Positions 54,422 through 64,000 of a stretch of DNA of 64,000 nucleotides are shown here, in pieces (position 1 is the first letter of the stretch; the number at the start of each line of letters is the position of its first letter). This DNA is from Scylla paramamosain (Eukaryota; Arthropoda; Malacostraca; Decapoda; Portunidae). Where the stretch lies: positions 4,247,001 to 4,311,000 of the forward strand of contig NC_087158.1 in assembly GCF_035594125.1 (NCBI RefSeq), in the 5' to 3' direction. Position numbers and translations under genes: made by a program. The notes under the pieces are model-generated. The model worked only from the letters and a program-made list of their open reading frames with translations, was not told where the DNA came from and searched no databases.

Positions 54422-57372
54422 ATGGGTTTTTATTTTATTCATCCTCTGACTGCCTTACTGATTTTATTGACCCTGGCGTTCTCATTGACCATGTTAGTTT
54501 TCTTATCTCTTGACCCTTATTCACATCTTTTGCTGCTCCGCTGTGGAGATGTTGAATTAAATCCAGGCCCTGTTAGATCACGTCGTCATACATGTAGGGT
54601 CTTGTACTCCAACATCAGAGGTCTCTTTGCCAACCTTAAGGACGTTTCTGTTGTCAGCCAATGTCATGACGTGATCATCTGCGCAGAGACTCTCGTTTCT
54701 GACTACCGACATGACTCCGAACTCATGATTCCCGGGTTCAGCAAGCCGCTTTTCATTCGTCGCAGTGTAGCTAAAAGGAGACGTGGCATGTCGGTTCACA
54801 TTCGCGAAGGCTTCTCAGCTCATCGGAAAACGAAATACGAGTGTACCTGTCATGAAACTGTCGTCATTCGTGTATGTGCGCAGCTCCAGAATTTTTACAT
54901 CCTTGGCTCTTACCGAAACCCTGACAGTGACGATACTATCTTTGACTGCTTGTTAATGGCAATGGCAATGATTCAAGATGAGGACCGAAAGGCAGCCTTT
55001 GTTTTTGCTGGTGATTATAATGCCCATCACCGTGAATGGCTTGAATCAGTTTCTCCAACTGACTCCCATGGTCGTGCTGCTCTTGATTTTGCGAATGTCT
55101 CTGGATGTTCTCAGTTAGTTGTGGGTCCAACACATCTGGCTGGCAATCGGCTTGATCTTGTCTTTACCGACGTACCAGAGACAGTCAAGGTAACCACTAT
55201 GGCACCTCTTGGCACATCAGATCACTCTGCGATTAGTATTCAACTTAACTTGAGACAAAATATTCCCGCATACACAGTCACCAAAGAGGTCTTCTTGAAG
55301 GGGCGCATTAATTGGAGCTCTGTCAGAGAAGACGTTTCTCGTATTCGTCTAGGACCGGTCTTGAGCAACCCTGATCCTGTCTCAGCATTGAATGAGGAAC
55401 TGAAGCGTATTATCTCTCGGAGGGTTCCTGTAAAGAAAGTTTGTTTGCGCTCCAACGACAAGGCCTGGTTCAACATTGATTGTCGTACTGCTAGAGACAC
55501 TAAGCAAGCGGCTTATCGCAGGTGGTCACACTTAAGGACACGTGAAACTTGGGATGCGTACACTGTTGCCAGAGCTTCCTGTGCGGCAGTCTACAGGACT
55601 GCTGAGAGCGAATATTTTACCTCTGCGAAAGAAAACTATCCACTGCATCTGACCCGCACAAGTGGTGGTCCATGCTGAAGTCAGTTGTCTTTGGTTTGCG
55701 ACCATCTCTCCCTGCTCTGCTTTCTGATACTGGACAGCTGATCACAAGTCCAAAAGGCAAAGCTGATCTGTTGATGAAACACTTTGACTCCAAGCTCTGT
55801 CGAGCTCCAGCCCCCACCAGCGAGTTGCCTCCCGCCATGCCAGTCTTGACAAAACTGGCTTTTAGGTCTAAGGAAGTCATGAGACTACTTTTAGCACTCG
55901 ACTCCCATGGTGGCACGGATCCGCTTGGGATGTTTCCTATGTTTCTGAAGGAAACAGCTGCAGTTCTTGCTCCCAAACTGAGTGCAGTCTTCAGACGCCT
56001 AATCCTGACCGGTAGTTTCCCCATGTGCTGGAGAAATGCGAACATCACAGCGATCCCTAAAGGCTCTCCATCATCTGATGCCAGCAACTATAGACCAATC
56101 TCTATCACGCCGTTACTTTCTAAGATCTTTGAACATGTTATTTCTGGTCGTCTCTCTCGTTACCTTGAACACTCTCATTTGATACCAGCTAATCAGTTTG
56201 CTTATCGGAAGAACCTAGGGACTACGGATGCGCTACTCACTATCTCTCATAAGATTCAGCAAGCTCTTGACTGTGGGCATGAAGCCAGGGTAGTCCAACT
56301 TGATTTCTCTGCAGCTTTTGACCGAGTCAACCATGCCGGTCTTCTCAGGAAGCTGCAATCTTTTGGTGTCGGTGGCCCGGTACTGTCCATCTTGACTCAA
56401 TTTTTGACCCACCGCACCCACCGTGTGTGCGTTGATAGTTGCTACAGTGACTGGTACAGCGTCCACTCAGGTGTTCCCCAGGGTAGCGTACTGGGACCTC
56501 TGCTGTTCAATGTCTACACTTCCGATCTACTACAAATCACTAGCAATCCTATTTACGGATATGCAGATGATGTGACACTTGTTGCTACTGTTGAGTCACC
56601 GAATTCACGTCTTGATGTTAGTACATCCCTGAATGAGGATCTCAGACGTATATCTGACTGGTGTCGCACCTGGAACATGAAACTGAATGCATCAAAATCA
56701 AAATGCTTGTGTATTTCACGCTCTCGCACGCTAAATCCCCTTCACGGCCCTCTGCTTGTTGATGGCGCGCCTCTGACAGTATGTGATGAGCTTGATATTT
56801 TGGGTGTCAGATTCGACTCAAAACTGTCTTTTGAACGGCACATCAGGCGTCTTGTCAGTTCTGCCTCGCAAAAGCTTGGCGTTTTGAGGAAGGCTTACCG
56901 GATTTTTGGTGACCAGTCTATCTCTGCCAGCTGCTTCCGGTGTTTTATTCTTCCACTGCTGGAGTATTGTGCTCCTGTGTGGTCTTCCGCAGCTGTCTCC
57001 CACCTCCGTCTCATTGACAGAGTTGTCTCCTCCGCTAGGTTCCTCTGTGGTGGCGAAGCAGCTTGGGATCTTGGTCACCGACGCAATGTCAGCAGTGTCT
57101 GCATGCTATATAAAATCCATGCCAACCAGCTTCACCCGCTGAATGCCTCCATCCCAAATGCATTTGTGCCCACCAGAAACACTCGACTTGCGTCAAATTC
57201 ACATGCGCGCTGCTTACAGCAGGTTAGGTGTCACACCAGTCAGTTTCAGCAAAGCTTTGTTCCTTGTGCTGTAAGACTTTGGAACATGCTTGACGAGGGC
57301 ACATGCACTGCGAGTGATGTGCAAAAATTCAAGTCTGCTTCGAACAAAATCTTGAAGAGTCTAGTCAATTAA
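54422..57372 (+). pseudogene. CR1/L2-like ORF: 2A leader, endonuclease, reverse transcriptase (one frameshift)
   Basis: The frame is open from 54353; ATG at 54422 starts MGFYFIHPLTALLILLTLAF, a hydrophobic leader, then LLLRCGDVELNPGP (2A motif at 54545-54571). EN: RVLYSNIRGLFANLKDV, ICAETLVSD (catalytic Glu), FAGDYNAHHREWL and GTSDHSAISI. A one-base shift around 55625-55640 (GAAAGAAAAC) ends the first frame at 55678, and RT continues in 55672-57372. RT: NYRPISITPLLSKIFEHV, LDFSAAFDRVNHAGLL, SGVPQGSVLGPLLFNVY, YGYADDVTLVA (catalytic), and C-terminal GHRRNVSSVCMLYKI with AVRLWNMLDEGTC. Total about 983 codons. Apart from the frameshift it looks intact, so the element may be fairly young. Confidence 0.87.
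54545..54571 (+). other. 2A-like ribosome-skipping motif (GDVELNPGP)
   Basis: GDVELNPGP fits the DxExNPGP consensus. In 2A peptides the ribosome skips the bond between the final Gly and Pro. Here it would release a ~49-residue hydrophobic leader (from ATG 54422) from the endonuclease-RT protein. 2A-like sequences at the start of ORF2 are known from some CR1, L2, Rex1 and Crack-clade elements. Skipping activity is inferred from the motif only. Confidence 0.85.
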
Positions 57373-57740
57373 ACTCTGGTTGCTTTTGCAGCTATACCTG
57401 TGATAAATTATGTAACTATACCTGTGATTTTATTCCATCAAGTTTTAAGTAGTTATACTACATTTACTCGTGTTGTCTGACATATATTAAATAAGTCAGA
57501 ATTGTTGATTTTTTTTGTTGAATTTTTTTGTGAGTTTTAATAATTCTCAGTTCGTTGAGGCGTTCTTTATAATTGTTTAACCTATTTTCTCCTCCTGCTC
57601 TGATTTCATCCTACTATTGTGCTAATTGCTTTTCCTTTCTTCTTTCTACGGTCAAGGTGGGTGGGGGTTGTCATCTGGCAACTTATAGCGTTTGCGCTCG
57701 TCCCACTCTGCCTTCTCCGTTATGTTTAATAATAATAATA
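57373..57740 (+). other. 3' UTR and (AAT)n tail of the CR1/L2-like element
   Basis: Non-coding, pyrimidine-rich stretch ending GTTATGTTTAATAATAATAATA directly before the host I-like sequence. Confidence 0.7.
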
Positions 57741-57745
57741 ATGAC

Positions 57746-58092
57746 TGTGGTCTAGTTAATAAATGTCTTTATCTCATCCATTCCCTAGAAGGTGCTTGTG
57801 CCACGGTCCATTTCACCTGGATATCCCCTCATGTGGGTATCCCGCTTAATAAAAAGGCAGACTGCCTTGCTCAATGTGCAAGGGACCACTGGGTCTATCT
57901 TTGATGGACCCAGTGGACCCTGGCGCTGAGTATGCTCCGAGCTATGTTAAGAGTAGCATTAAGGACTTTGTATATAGTAGCAATAGTGATCAGTTGGAGC
58001 TTTGTTGTCATAGGGGCAGTGGCAGTAGTCTTCACTACGTACGTGTCTCCCAGAGCTGTGCTTACACTTATGGGAGACACACTGTGTTACTG
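57746..58092 (+). pseudogene. I-like element: RNase H, C-terminal part
   Basis: Continues the domain broken at 54155: CGLVNKCLYLIHSLEGACAT, VHFTWISPHVGIPLNKKADC (the normal FTWIPSHVGIPLNEKAD with the last catalytic Asp region). Then, after a frame change, EYAPSYVKSSIKDFVYSSN and CCHRGSGSSLHYVRVSQSC. Interrupted again at about 58092. Confidence 0.8.
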
Positions 58093-58596
58093 TACATAAA
58101 GCATATGTACCTCACGTCATTATTCTTCGGTAATCATAAGTGAAATGTTCAATAGTTTTCTATTTGCATGAAGACGTGTAATATGTGTAAGTATCAGTAT
58201 TCAATGCTATATTAAGCACCAAAGCCAATGCTCACTTGTTAGTAAAGTGTGGTCAACCCACTGCTCGCCTGCAGGCGTCACTCACAGCCAAGTCGCGCTC
58301 AGACAAAGACAGGCAGGATGATGACAGAGGTAAATACTTTAATTTTGTAGTAAAAAGTGATTGTTATAGTGCCAAGTTGATTGCATGTATTGTTAGTGAA
58401 TACTATAATATGTTGAAAGTGTTTAATATCGGTGCATAATGTTATTTTGTAAGAAATTGAGACCGAGAACTTGTTCGCAGCTTTTACGGTCATGTCTACC
58501 TCATCAATAAATGTCAAGAGAGAGAACTGCCTTTCCTCGACCATCCGATGATGGGTGTGATCAGTAAAACATATCAGCTTAGAGCTAATGAAGACC
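58093..58596. mobile_element. ~500 bp unidentified insertion in the I-like element
   Basis: The host protein text stops after the CAYTYGRH region and resumes at RLHTASHNRVVMWLRLGF (from about 58597). The intervening ~500 bp has no known motif, and I see no clear TIR, tail or target duplication. Confidence 0.4.
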
Positions 58597-59075
58597 TGTC
58601 GGTGCGGCTACACACTGCATCACACAACAGGGTGGTAATGTGGCTCAGATTAGGCTTTTAAATACTTTTGGGAAATCGGTGCTTCTCCTGGTGTATGCTG
58701 TGTGCTGTGTGCTGCACCAAGAGGACACACTCTGTGTCATTATGTCACGGAATGTCCTCCCATTGCTACATTTAGGCTGCAAGGTCAACATGACTTGTAT
58801 ACCCTCATTGACCATTTCTTAGACTCAGCCACTCTCAGAGATATACTCAAGGAATATCCTACGTTTGCTCCCAGACTGTAAGATATTTATGCAGTAAGAT
58901 GTGCAATATCTGTATTTATTTACTTATGTTCTTGTAATGTATACTATATTTTTATATTTTTGATACTCTACCCTTACGTCTTTGCCCAGGGGGTGGGTGG
59001 CAAGGTCCATCCTCCTCCTTTGTTGTATTTCATTATTAATGCAACAATAAATGCATTAATCAATCAATCAATCAT
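58597..59075 (+). other. I-like element: C-terminal tail, 3' UTR and terminal repeats
   Basis: HTASHNRVVMWLRLGF, then a broken Cys/His-type tail (LCHGMSSHCYI) followed by a 3' UTR and the terminal tail ATTAATCAATCAATCAATCA at about 59050-59072. Confidence 0.65.
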
Positions 59076-59096
59076 TTTGGAATAATTAAGGCAAAG

Positions 59097-59098
<2 letters not shown>

Positions 59099-59163
<65 letters not shown>
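59099..59163. repeat. (GA)n microsatellite
   Basis: About 65 bp of AG repeats. Confidence 0.97.
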
Positions 59164-59166
<3 letters not shown>

Positions 59167-59457
59167 GTTCATAAAATTATGCCTGTCGACTATGAATGTG
59201 ACACCAGTGTGGGACAGGAACGACCAACATCCCAAGTACCAAGTTAGTGTGGTTCCACTACAGTAGCAAGCACACTGGTAACGACACAATTTAAGAACAT
59301 CATCGTCCATTGTGGTAATTGTTGTGACGCTGTTAGAAAAACAGAAACATAATCATCTCAACAGAAATGTTTGGACATGCTAGAACTCCTCTAACCCTTC
59401 ACTCAAAGATATGGATAGATGTATGCCTTTTTCTCTAGCCTTAAGGTTGGAGCCTTA

Positions 59458-60077
59458 AAGGGGGTTTACACAGGGCAATTCGCGGCTGCTTGCAGCCGGG
59501 ATTGTGCACCCGGTTGCATTTAGCAGCCGGGATTTGGTGAATTGCCGGAACAGCAGGGAAAGTGCTCGTGTGGGATCTGATCGGTTGCTTTCCTGGCAAT
59601 TTTCCAGGGTCAAATGAGAACAACTATCGATGTAAAATTGAAAATAGGGAAAAATATTGTTGGAAAGTGTTTAGTAATAACTATTGATTGTACCATTATA
59701 TACAATAAATAAATACAATATTTAAATTTATTTATAGAAAAAAAATGAAAAATAGACGCAGAATTGGTTTGTTTACATCGTCATTGAGGATGCAACTTCC
59801 CAACATGTATGTACCAAGAAGACATCACGAACACCACATCCTGCAAGGCTATACAGACCAGGAACGAGTCCACAATCATTTCTTTTGCTTTTTTAATCAA
59901 GCACAGCAAAATCGCAATTATAGTAACCAGCTCGGAGGAGGAGGACTCCATCTTGATTGCTTATTTTTCGATGCAGCTGGCTAGCGGGTTAACGGCTGCT
60001 CTCGAACGTGTGAATGCTTTCGACTGGAACCTGCCGGCTGTTACGGGTAGCTGCAAGCAGCCCCGTGTAAACAAGCC
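59458..60077. mobile_element. PIF/Harbinger-like non-autonomous element, ~620 bp
   Basis: Flanked by TTA (59455-59457 and 60078-60080). The left end reads AAGGGGGTTTACACAGGGC; the right end, reverse complemented, reads GGCTTGTTTACACGGGGC. Both continue into GCTGCTTGCAGC. GTTTACAC termini with a TTA duplication are typical of Harbinger/ISL2EU-type elements. Inside, EEEDSILIAYFSMQLASG could be a vestige of transposase or a linked protein, but there is no DDE domain. Confidence 0.65.
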
Positions 60078-60080
60078 TTA

Positions 60081-60640
60081 AGGTTTCTGTTGACGAGTGT
60101 AACCGCGGCTTAAAAGAGCAGCTGAAATTCAGAATGATCCTGGTCAAGGATACTAAAAAATGCGAAAGAGTAGTGCAGCGATGTTATTTATGTGAAAAAA
60201 TGGAACCAACATCAGAACTGCGACAAGCCATGACCATGCAGCTAAATGAGAGGCTCAATGAATGCACTCGTAAACTTGATGATGGTAAGCTTCTGGCTTT
60301 ATTAAGTGGTGGAGATATGGTGGCCCTGGAACTTAAACACCACTGCTCTTGCATAACAGCCCTGTATAACAGAAAGAGGGCATATATTGCAGCGGAGAAC
60401 AAAGAAAAACTTTAGTCGTTTCAAGAAAAAAAAACTTTTTCTTTGCTGTTCTCTGAACTTCTGACCTATGTCATTGAGACAAAAAAAAAAAAAAATCAAT
60501 AATGAGCCCGCTATATTCCGACTTGCTGAATTAGTTAGTCTTTACAGGGAGAAACTTGAACAGTTTGGGACAGATATACCTGACGTGAACTCGACCCGAC
60601 TGGCAAAAAGATGGTGAGGTCTGGCAAGTCCTCTGGACAA
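60081..60640 (+). pseudogene. Uncharacterised Cys/His-motif protein, degenerate copy
   Basis: The frame 60134-60415 (MILVKDTKKCERVVQRCYLC) encodes a C-x2-C (CYLCEKM) and later KHHCSCITALYNRKRAYIAA, a His/Cys pair with TALYNR. After a stop the text continues in shifted frames through FSELLTYVIE and NNEPAIFRLAELVSLYREKL to EQFGTDIPDVNSTRL. The order (Cys pair, long helix, H-x-C, 'LLTYVIET', 'FRLAELVSLYREKLE') suggests a multigene family found in repetitive arthropod sequence, of unknown role. Poly(A) expansions near 60424 and 60480 break the frame. No function assigned. Confidence 0.5.
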
Positions 60641-61016
60641 CCCTTCCACCCATTGCTCAAACTTGTGAGTAGTTGACAAAATGCAGCTGCAAGACTGAAT
60701 GTCAAGGACGATGCAAATACTATCTCTTCAGCCTGAAGTGTACACAATTGTGTGCCTGTAAATGTGAGGACTAAAAGAAGAACCGATCGAACTGTACAGC
60801 AACACCAAGTCGTTTCTTGACCCAAATAACACATAAGTCAATTTTTATTTTTTTTTTCACATTGTTTGCATACCATACACTATACTATATCACTGTGCCC
60901 GTCTGGTTTGTCAGATTGCTCTACCTTGAATGGGGGAGATTTACGTTCCTTTTTTTTGTTTATTTATTCATTCATTCATCCATTTTTTCTCAGTAAGGTT
61001 ATCATTATCACTATTA
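60641..61016. other. Unannotated stretch
   Basis: A 99-codon minus-strand frame (60535-60834) shows no recognisable motif and overlaps the pseudogene; I do not call it. Confidence 0.45.
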
Positions 61017-61024
61017 TTATAATC

Positions 61025-61071
<47 letters not shown>
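61017..61071. repeat. (ATT)n microsatellite
   Basis: Trinucleotide ATT repeats, about 45-55 bp. Confidence 0.93.
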
Positions 61072-61596
<525 letters not shown>

Positions 61597-62149
61597 ATAT
61601 TTTTTTTTTTTTTTGGTGTTTCTAATTTGGTCTGTTTCTTTTTTTTCTTTATAGTGTCTGTTCTACTTTTGCATTTGCCGATTGTCATTTTTATAATATT
61701 TTTAAGAATGTACTCGAATGTGTTACATTGTAAAACACAGAATCGAAGTTAACGTTACCCTGTATATCGGCAAAGTGTAATCCCCATTGTATCATCATAA
61801 TATTCAGTAATTTTTATTTTCTAAAAGCAGAATTGGATTTCTCACACTCAAAAAAAAAAAAAACATACATTTCGATGTATAGACCATCAAGATAGAATTA
61901 TTCAATCAAAATATAGTTCAAACACTTTTTAAACTCGCTTCAAATGGCGGCCATTTTGTATCTTCAAGTGGATAACGTACTTTTTTTTAAGAGAGTAGGT
62001 TTTGAAGCGCCAAATATGGCGCTTGTATCACCAAGTGAAAGATTGTTTGAGCAATCTGCCCCACTACATGTCTTACTAAATGTCCTTACTACATGGCCTT
62101 GTTGTGTCCAGCATGAATGGTGTCAGTAAGACAGCAAGATATTCGTATT
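61597..62149. other. Unannotated stretch
   Basis: AT-rich, with GCGCCAAATATGGCGC, an imperfect palindrome, near 62007-62022. No gene recognised. Confidence 0.45.
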
Positions 62150-63180
62150 TGGGTTTACAGTATTCAATGTCTGGTATATCGAAACACAAATCTTCTATAT
62201 AATTCTCGCCTTAATTGGTTGCCAGTGCAGATCAAAGAGGACTGATGTTATTTTGATGTGATTTTGTAATGTGGTGAGAGACCTTTTATTAAGCTTGCTG
62301 CTTCGTCCATGATATTTTGCATTTTCTTAAGCTGATGCCTGGCAAATTATAGTACAGTGAATTACAGTAATCTGATCTAGTAATAACACAATTATATAGC
62401 TATGGACATCTTCATTGAGTGTTCACTTAAATATAATAAAAAAAAAAAAAAGAAAGCAAGAACTTTTGATAGAAATGATAGATTTAACGCTGGTCTATAT
62501 GAATTTAGGCTCTGGGTATCCAGCTTACTCTTTAAGGTGGGTTAAACAACTGCCAGCTTTTCACTTTGAGGAAATATAAGTTCACTTAAATTTACAATAC
62601 ATAAAATGACCTATAAGAGCTCTGAGAGAACTTCCTCACCGACACAGGCATCGGGTCTCTTACATAATATACCTTTATAATTCCTTTCATTAAAGTACTT
62701 TACTTGTCGATGCTTATTTCGTTAAAACAGGATGGAATATCCGTATGGAATATCCGATAAATACGAGTATGCACGTGAAGCAAGTCTCTTTGTCGAAAAT
62801 TATGTTACTGCTCTTGTTATTTTTTCATCAAAAAAATTCATAAATTTCTTTGCTAGAGTAGTGTCATTATAGCCATCAGGAAGTTTGTTACTACCCATCA
62901 AGGTGTTCAAGATAGAGTACAGTTCCTTCATACCCACACCAGCTTCCGCCATGGTTTGCTGATAATAAAGACATACCTTCTTTTAATCAATTTATTGACA
63001 TTGTTTTTAGCTTTAACATAATCTTTGCGTGCACTCTGTCCGGAGATGTCACCATTTCTTCTAGTATTTTCTGATCCTTAATGCATTAACAATCTCAGTA
63101 TTAAAACAAGGCGTTTTATCCTTCAGCACCACCTCGTCAAGACAGGACACATATTGTCATATTCGTACATCTTTATACAG
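62150..63180 (-). pseudogene. L2-like non-LTR retrotransposon relic with internal deletion
   Basis: In minus-strand order: ELYSILNTLMGSNKLPDGYN and AKKFMNFFDEKITRAV (EN-RT linker, about 62800-62960), then LDTQSLNSYRPALNLSFLSK (RT motif NYRPISNLSFLSK, about 62450-62530). It then passes almost directly to QKMQNIMDEAASLIKG and a decayed ITP.L..LHWLP segment (about 62190-62340). The RT palm between them, including YADD, is missing. Many stops. Confidence 0.6.
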
Positions 63181-63670
63181 GACAACCATACAGTTTAAAC
63201 GGTCGTTCATCTTCACAACATTTTCATAGTGCACAATTCTTCATGTATCCCTGAATGAATTTTGTCAATTAAACAATTTTGTTAATTAAAGTATTGGTAC
63301 CATTTACCAATACTTTAGCATCAAAATTTCGTTTCATTCTGTAGATAATGTTACTCTTATTGACATCTTTTCTATTATCAGTGATAAATCTTATCACTTT
63401 GTGTTAAGGTGAGACAGAGAAATCAGTGATTTATTTTATCCTCAACACTCAAAAAAAAAAAAAAAAAAAAAAAAGATAAATAAAATAAAATAAGATAACA
63501 TAAAAAAAAAAAAAAAAATCTAGCATATGTGGCAGGATAGTGACGTTATCTGTGTCACTTTGAAAACTGATGGCAATCCATTATGGTCATAAACTCTACC
63601 ACGTTGATCATTATCTTCATCCACTCAAATATTAAAATCATCACATATAAAATATGACGTTACATATTGA
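63181..63670. other. AT-rich stretch
   Basis: Includes an A-run with GATAAATAAAATAAAATAAG-type sequence near 63450-63520. No gene recognised; the L2-like relic may extend weakly into the first part. Confidence 0.45.
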
Positions 63671-63674
63671 GGTA

Positions 63675-63880
63675 AAAAAAAAATAAATAAAATACAATGA
63701 AATAGAATAGATAGATAAATAAATAAATAAATAAAATAAAATAAATAAAAAAATAAATAAAATAAAACAAAATAAAATAAATAATAAAAATGAAAATAAA
63801 ATAAGATAAATAAATGAATAAATAAATTAATAAATAAAGAATGAATAAAATAAATAAATGAATAAACAAAATAAACTAAA
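63675..63880. repeat. (AAATA)n-type low-complexity repeat
   Basis: About 200 bp of degenerate AAATA/AATAAA units; the YLFIYLF frame on the minus strand is an artefact. Confidence 0.95.
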
Positions 63881-63889
63881 AAAGTAAAG

Positions 63890-64000
63890 GTGATGTGTGT
63901 GTGGGGGAACAGGTGAACAGGAATGGTGAAATGCTTGGAGAGTTTGTTGATGAACTGGAGCTGGAAAATCTGAACGTTACTTTGGCAGAGGGGCGTGTGA
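63890..64000 (+). pseudogene. Endonuclease fragment of an RTE-like element at the window edge
   Basis: The plus strand reads VNRNGEMLGEFVDELELENL, then NVTLAEGRV, resembling the EEP endonuclease segment GVNxNGExLxEFCxExxLxIxNT of RTE-like proteins. The upstream GDMNA motif is only weakly visible. The element would continue beyond 64000. Confidence 0.5.

Larger units (their letters stand above)
54156..57740 (+). mobile_element. CR1/L2-type non-LTR retrotransposon with 2A-like peptide
   Basis: A ~3.6 kb element inserted in the RNase H of the I-like element. The host text breaks at ATGGAC (54150-54155) and resumes after ATGAC (57741-57745), a short imperfect target copy. The 3' tail is TTTAATAATAATAATA, typical of microsatellite-tailed CR1/L2-like elements. 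It encodes one EN-RT protein (54422-57372, one frameshift) preceded by a hydrophobic leader with a 2A-like motif. No separate gag ORF is seen, only a 101-codon frame (54091-54396) that starts in the host element. Confidence 0.85.
44040..59075 (+). mobile_element. I-like non-LTR retrotransposon, split by two later retroelements
   Basis: Segments 44040-48347, 53843-54155 and 57746-59075 read continuously as one element: leader, gag-like ORF1 with CCHC knuckles, remnant EN, RT, RNase H and a 3' end finishing in ATCAATCAATCAATCA. Gypsy B (48348-53838) and a CR1/L2-like element (54156-57740) interrupt it at and within the RNase H region. Rejoining is supported by sense: RNase H text runs across both breaks. 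The presence of RNase H after RT and three knuckles in ORF1 points to the I/Nimb group. Frameshifts, stops and an internal deletion make it dead. The exact 5' end is uncertain. Confidence 0.82.

Overview
This is animal nuclear DNA, most likely from a decapod crustacean (crab or shrimp type; species not determinable from the window). The reasons are one ordinary intron-rich metazoan gene, very long (TA)n and (GA)n microsatellites, degenerate CCTAA (arthropod TTAGG-type) telomere-like repeats, and a dense, diverse retroelement load. There is no bacterial-style gene organisation. All identifications are by reading translations and comparing copies inside the window; no database search was run.

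Region 1 (1-18.7 kb) is dominated by the 5' part of SEL1L, the ER-associated degradation scaffold partner of the HRD1 ubiquitin ligase, on the minus strand. Seven coding exons (11509 back to 457) splice in perfect phase into about 484 codons: signal peptide, acidic Cys-free linker, then Sel1 repeats. The gene runs off the left edge. A possible untranslated first exon lies near 18.2 kb. Introns and flanks hold RTE-like and CR1-like relics, a 1.26 kb foldback Tigger/pogo-like element, a truncated pogo-like element, a small TIR element and telomere-like repeats.

Region 2 (18.7-25.2 kb) holds a nearly full-length single-ORF endonuclease/reverse-transcriptase non-LTR element (here 'family N', copy 1), long microsatellites, a CR1-like relic and a 200 bp hairpin MITE.

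Region 3 (25.2-43.1 kb) is a Russian-doll nest. A Ty3/gypsy LTR ('gypsy A', minus) was split by a 7.7 kb BEL/Pao element (minus). The 3' LTR of that element was split by family N copy 2 (plus), which in turn was split by an inverted 5'-truncated family N copy, giving a ~1.7 kb-arm near-palindrome. Next come the gypsy A integrase remnant, another non-LTR RT fragment and the older, interrupted family N copy 3.

Region 4 (44-59.1 kb) is a second nest. An I-like non-LTR element (gag-like ORF1 with CCHC knuckles, EN remnant, RT, RNase H) was split by a CsRn1/mag-like gypsy element ('gypsy B', with a SINE-like insert in its 3' LTR). It was split again by a CR1/L2-type element whose ORF begins with a hydrophobic leader and a 2A-like GDVELNPGP motif.

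Region 5 (59.1-64 kb) holds a Harbinger-like TTA-flanked element, a pseudogene of an uncharacterised Cys/His-containing family, microsatellites, an L2-like relic and the start of another endonuclease-coding fragment at the right edge.

Apart from SEL1L I see no convincing host gene. The most noteworthy items are the 2A-bearing retroelement, the giant inverted repeat, the two nests with recognisable target duplications, and the in-frame 33 bp minisatellite in the BEL gag.
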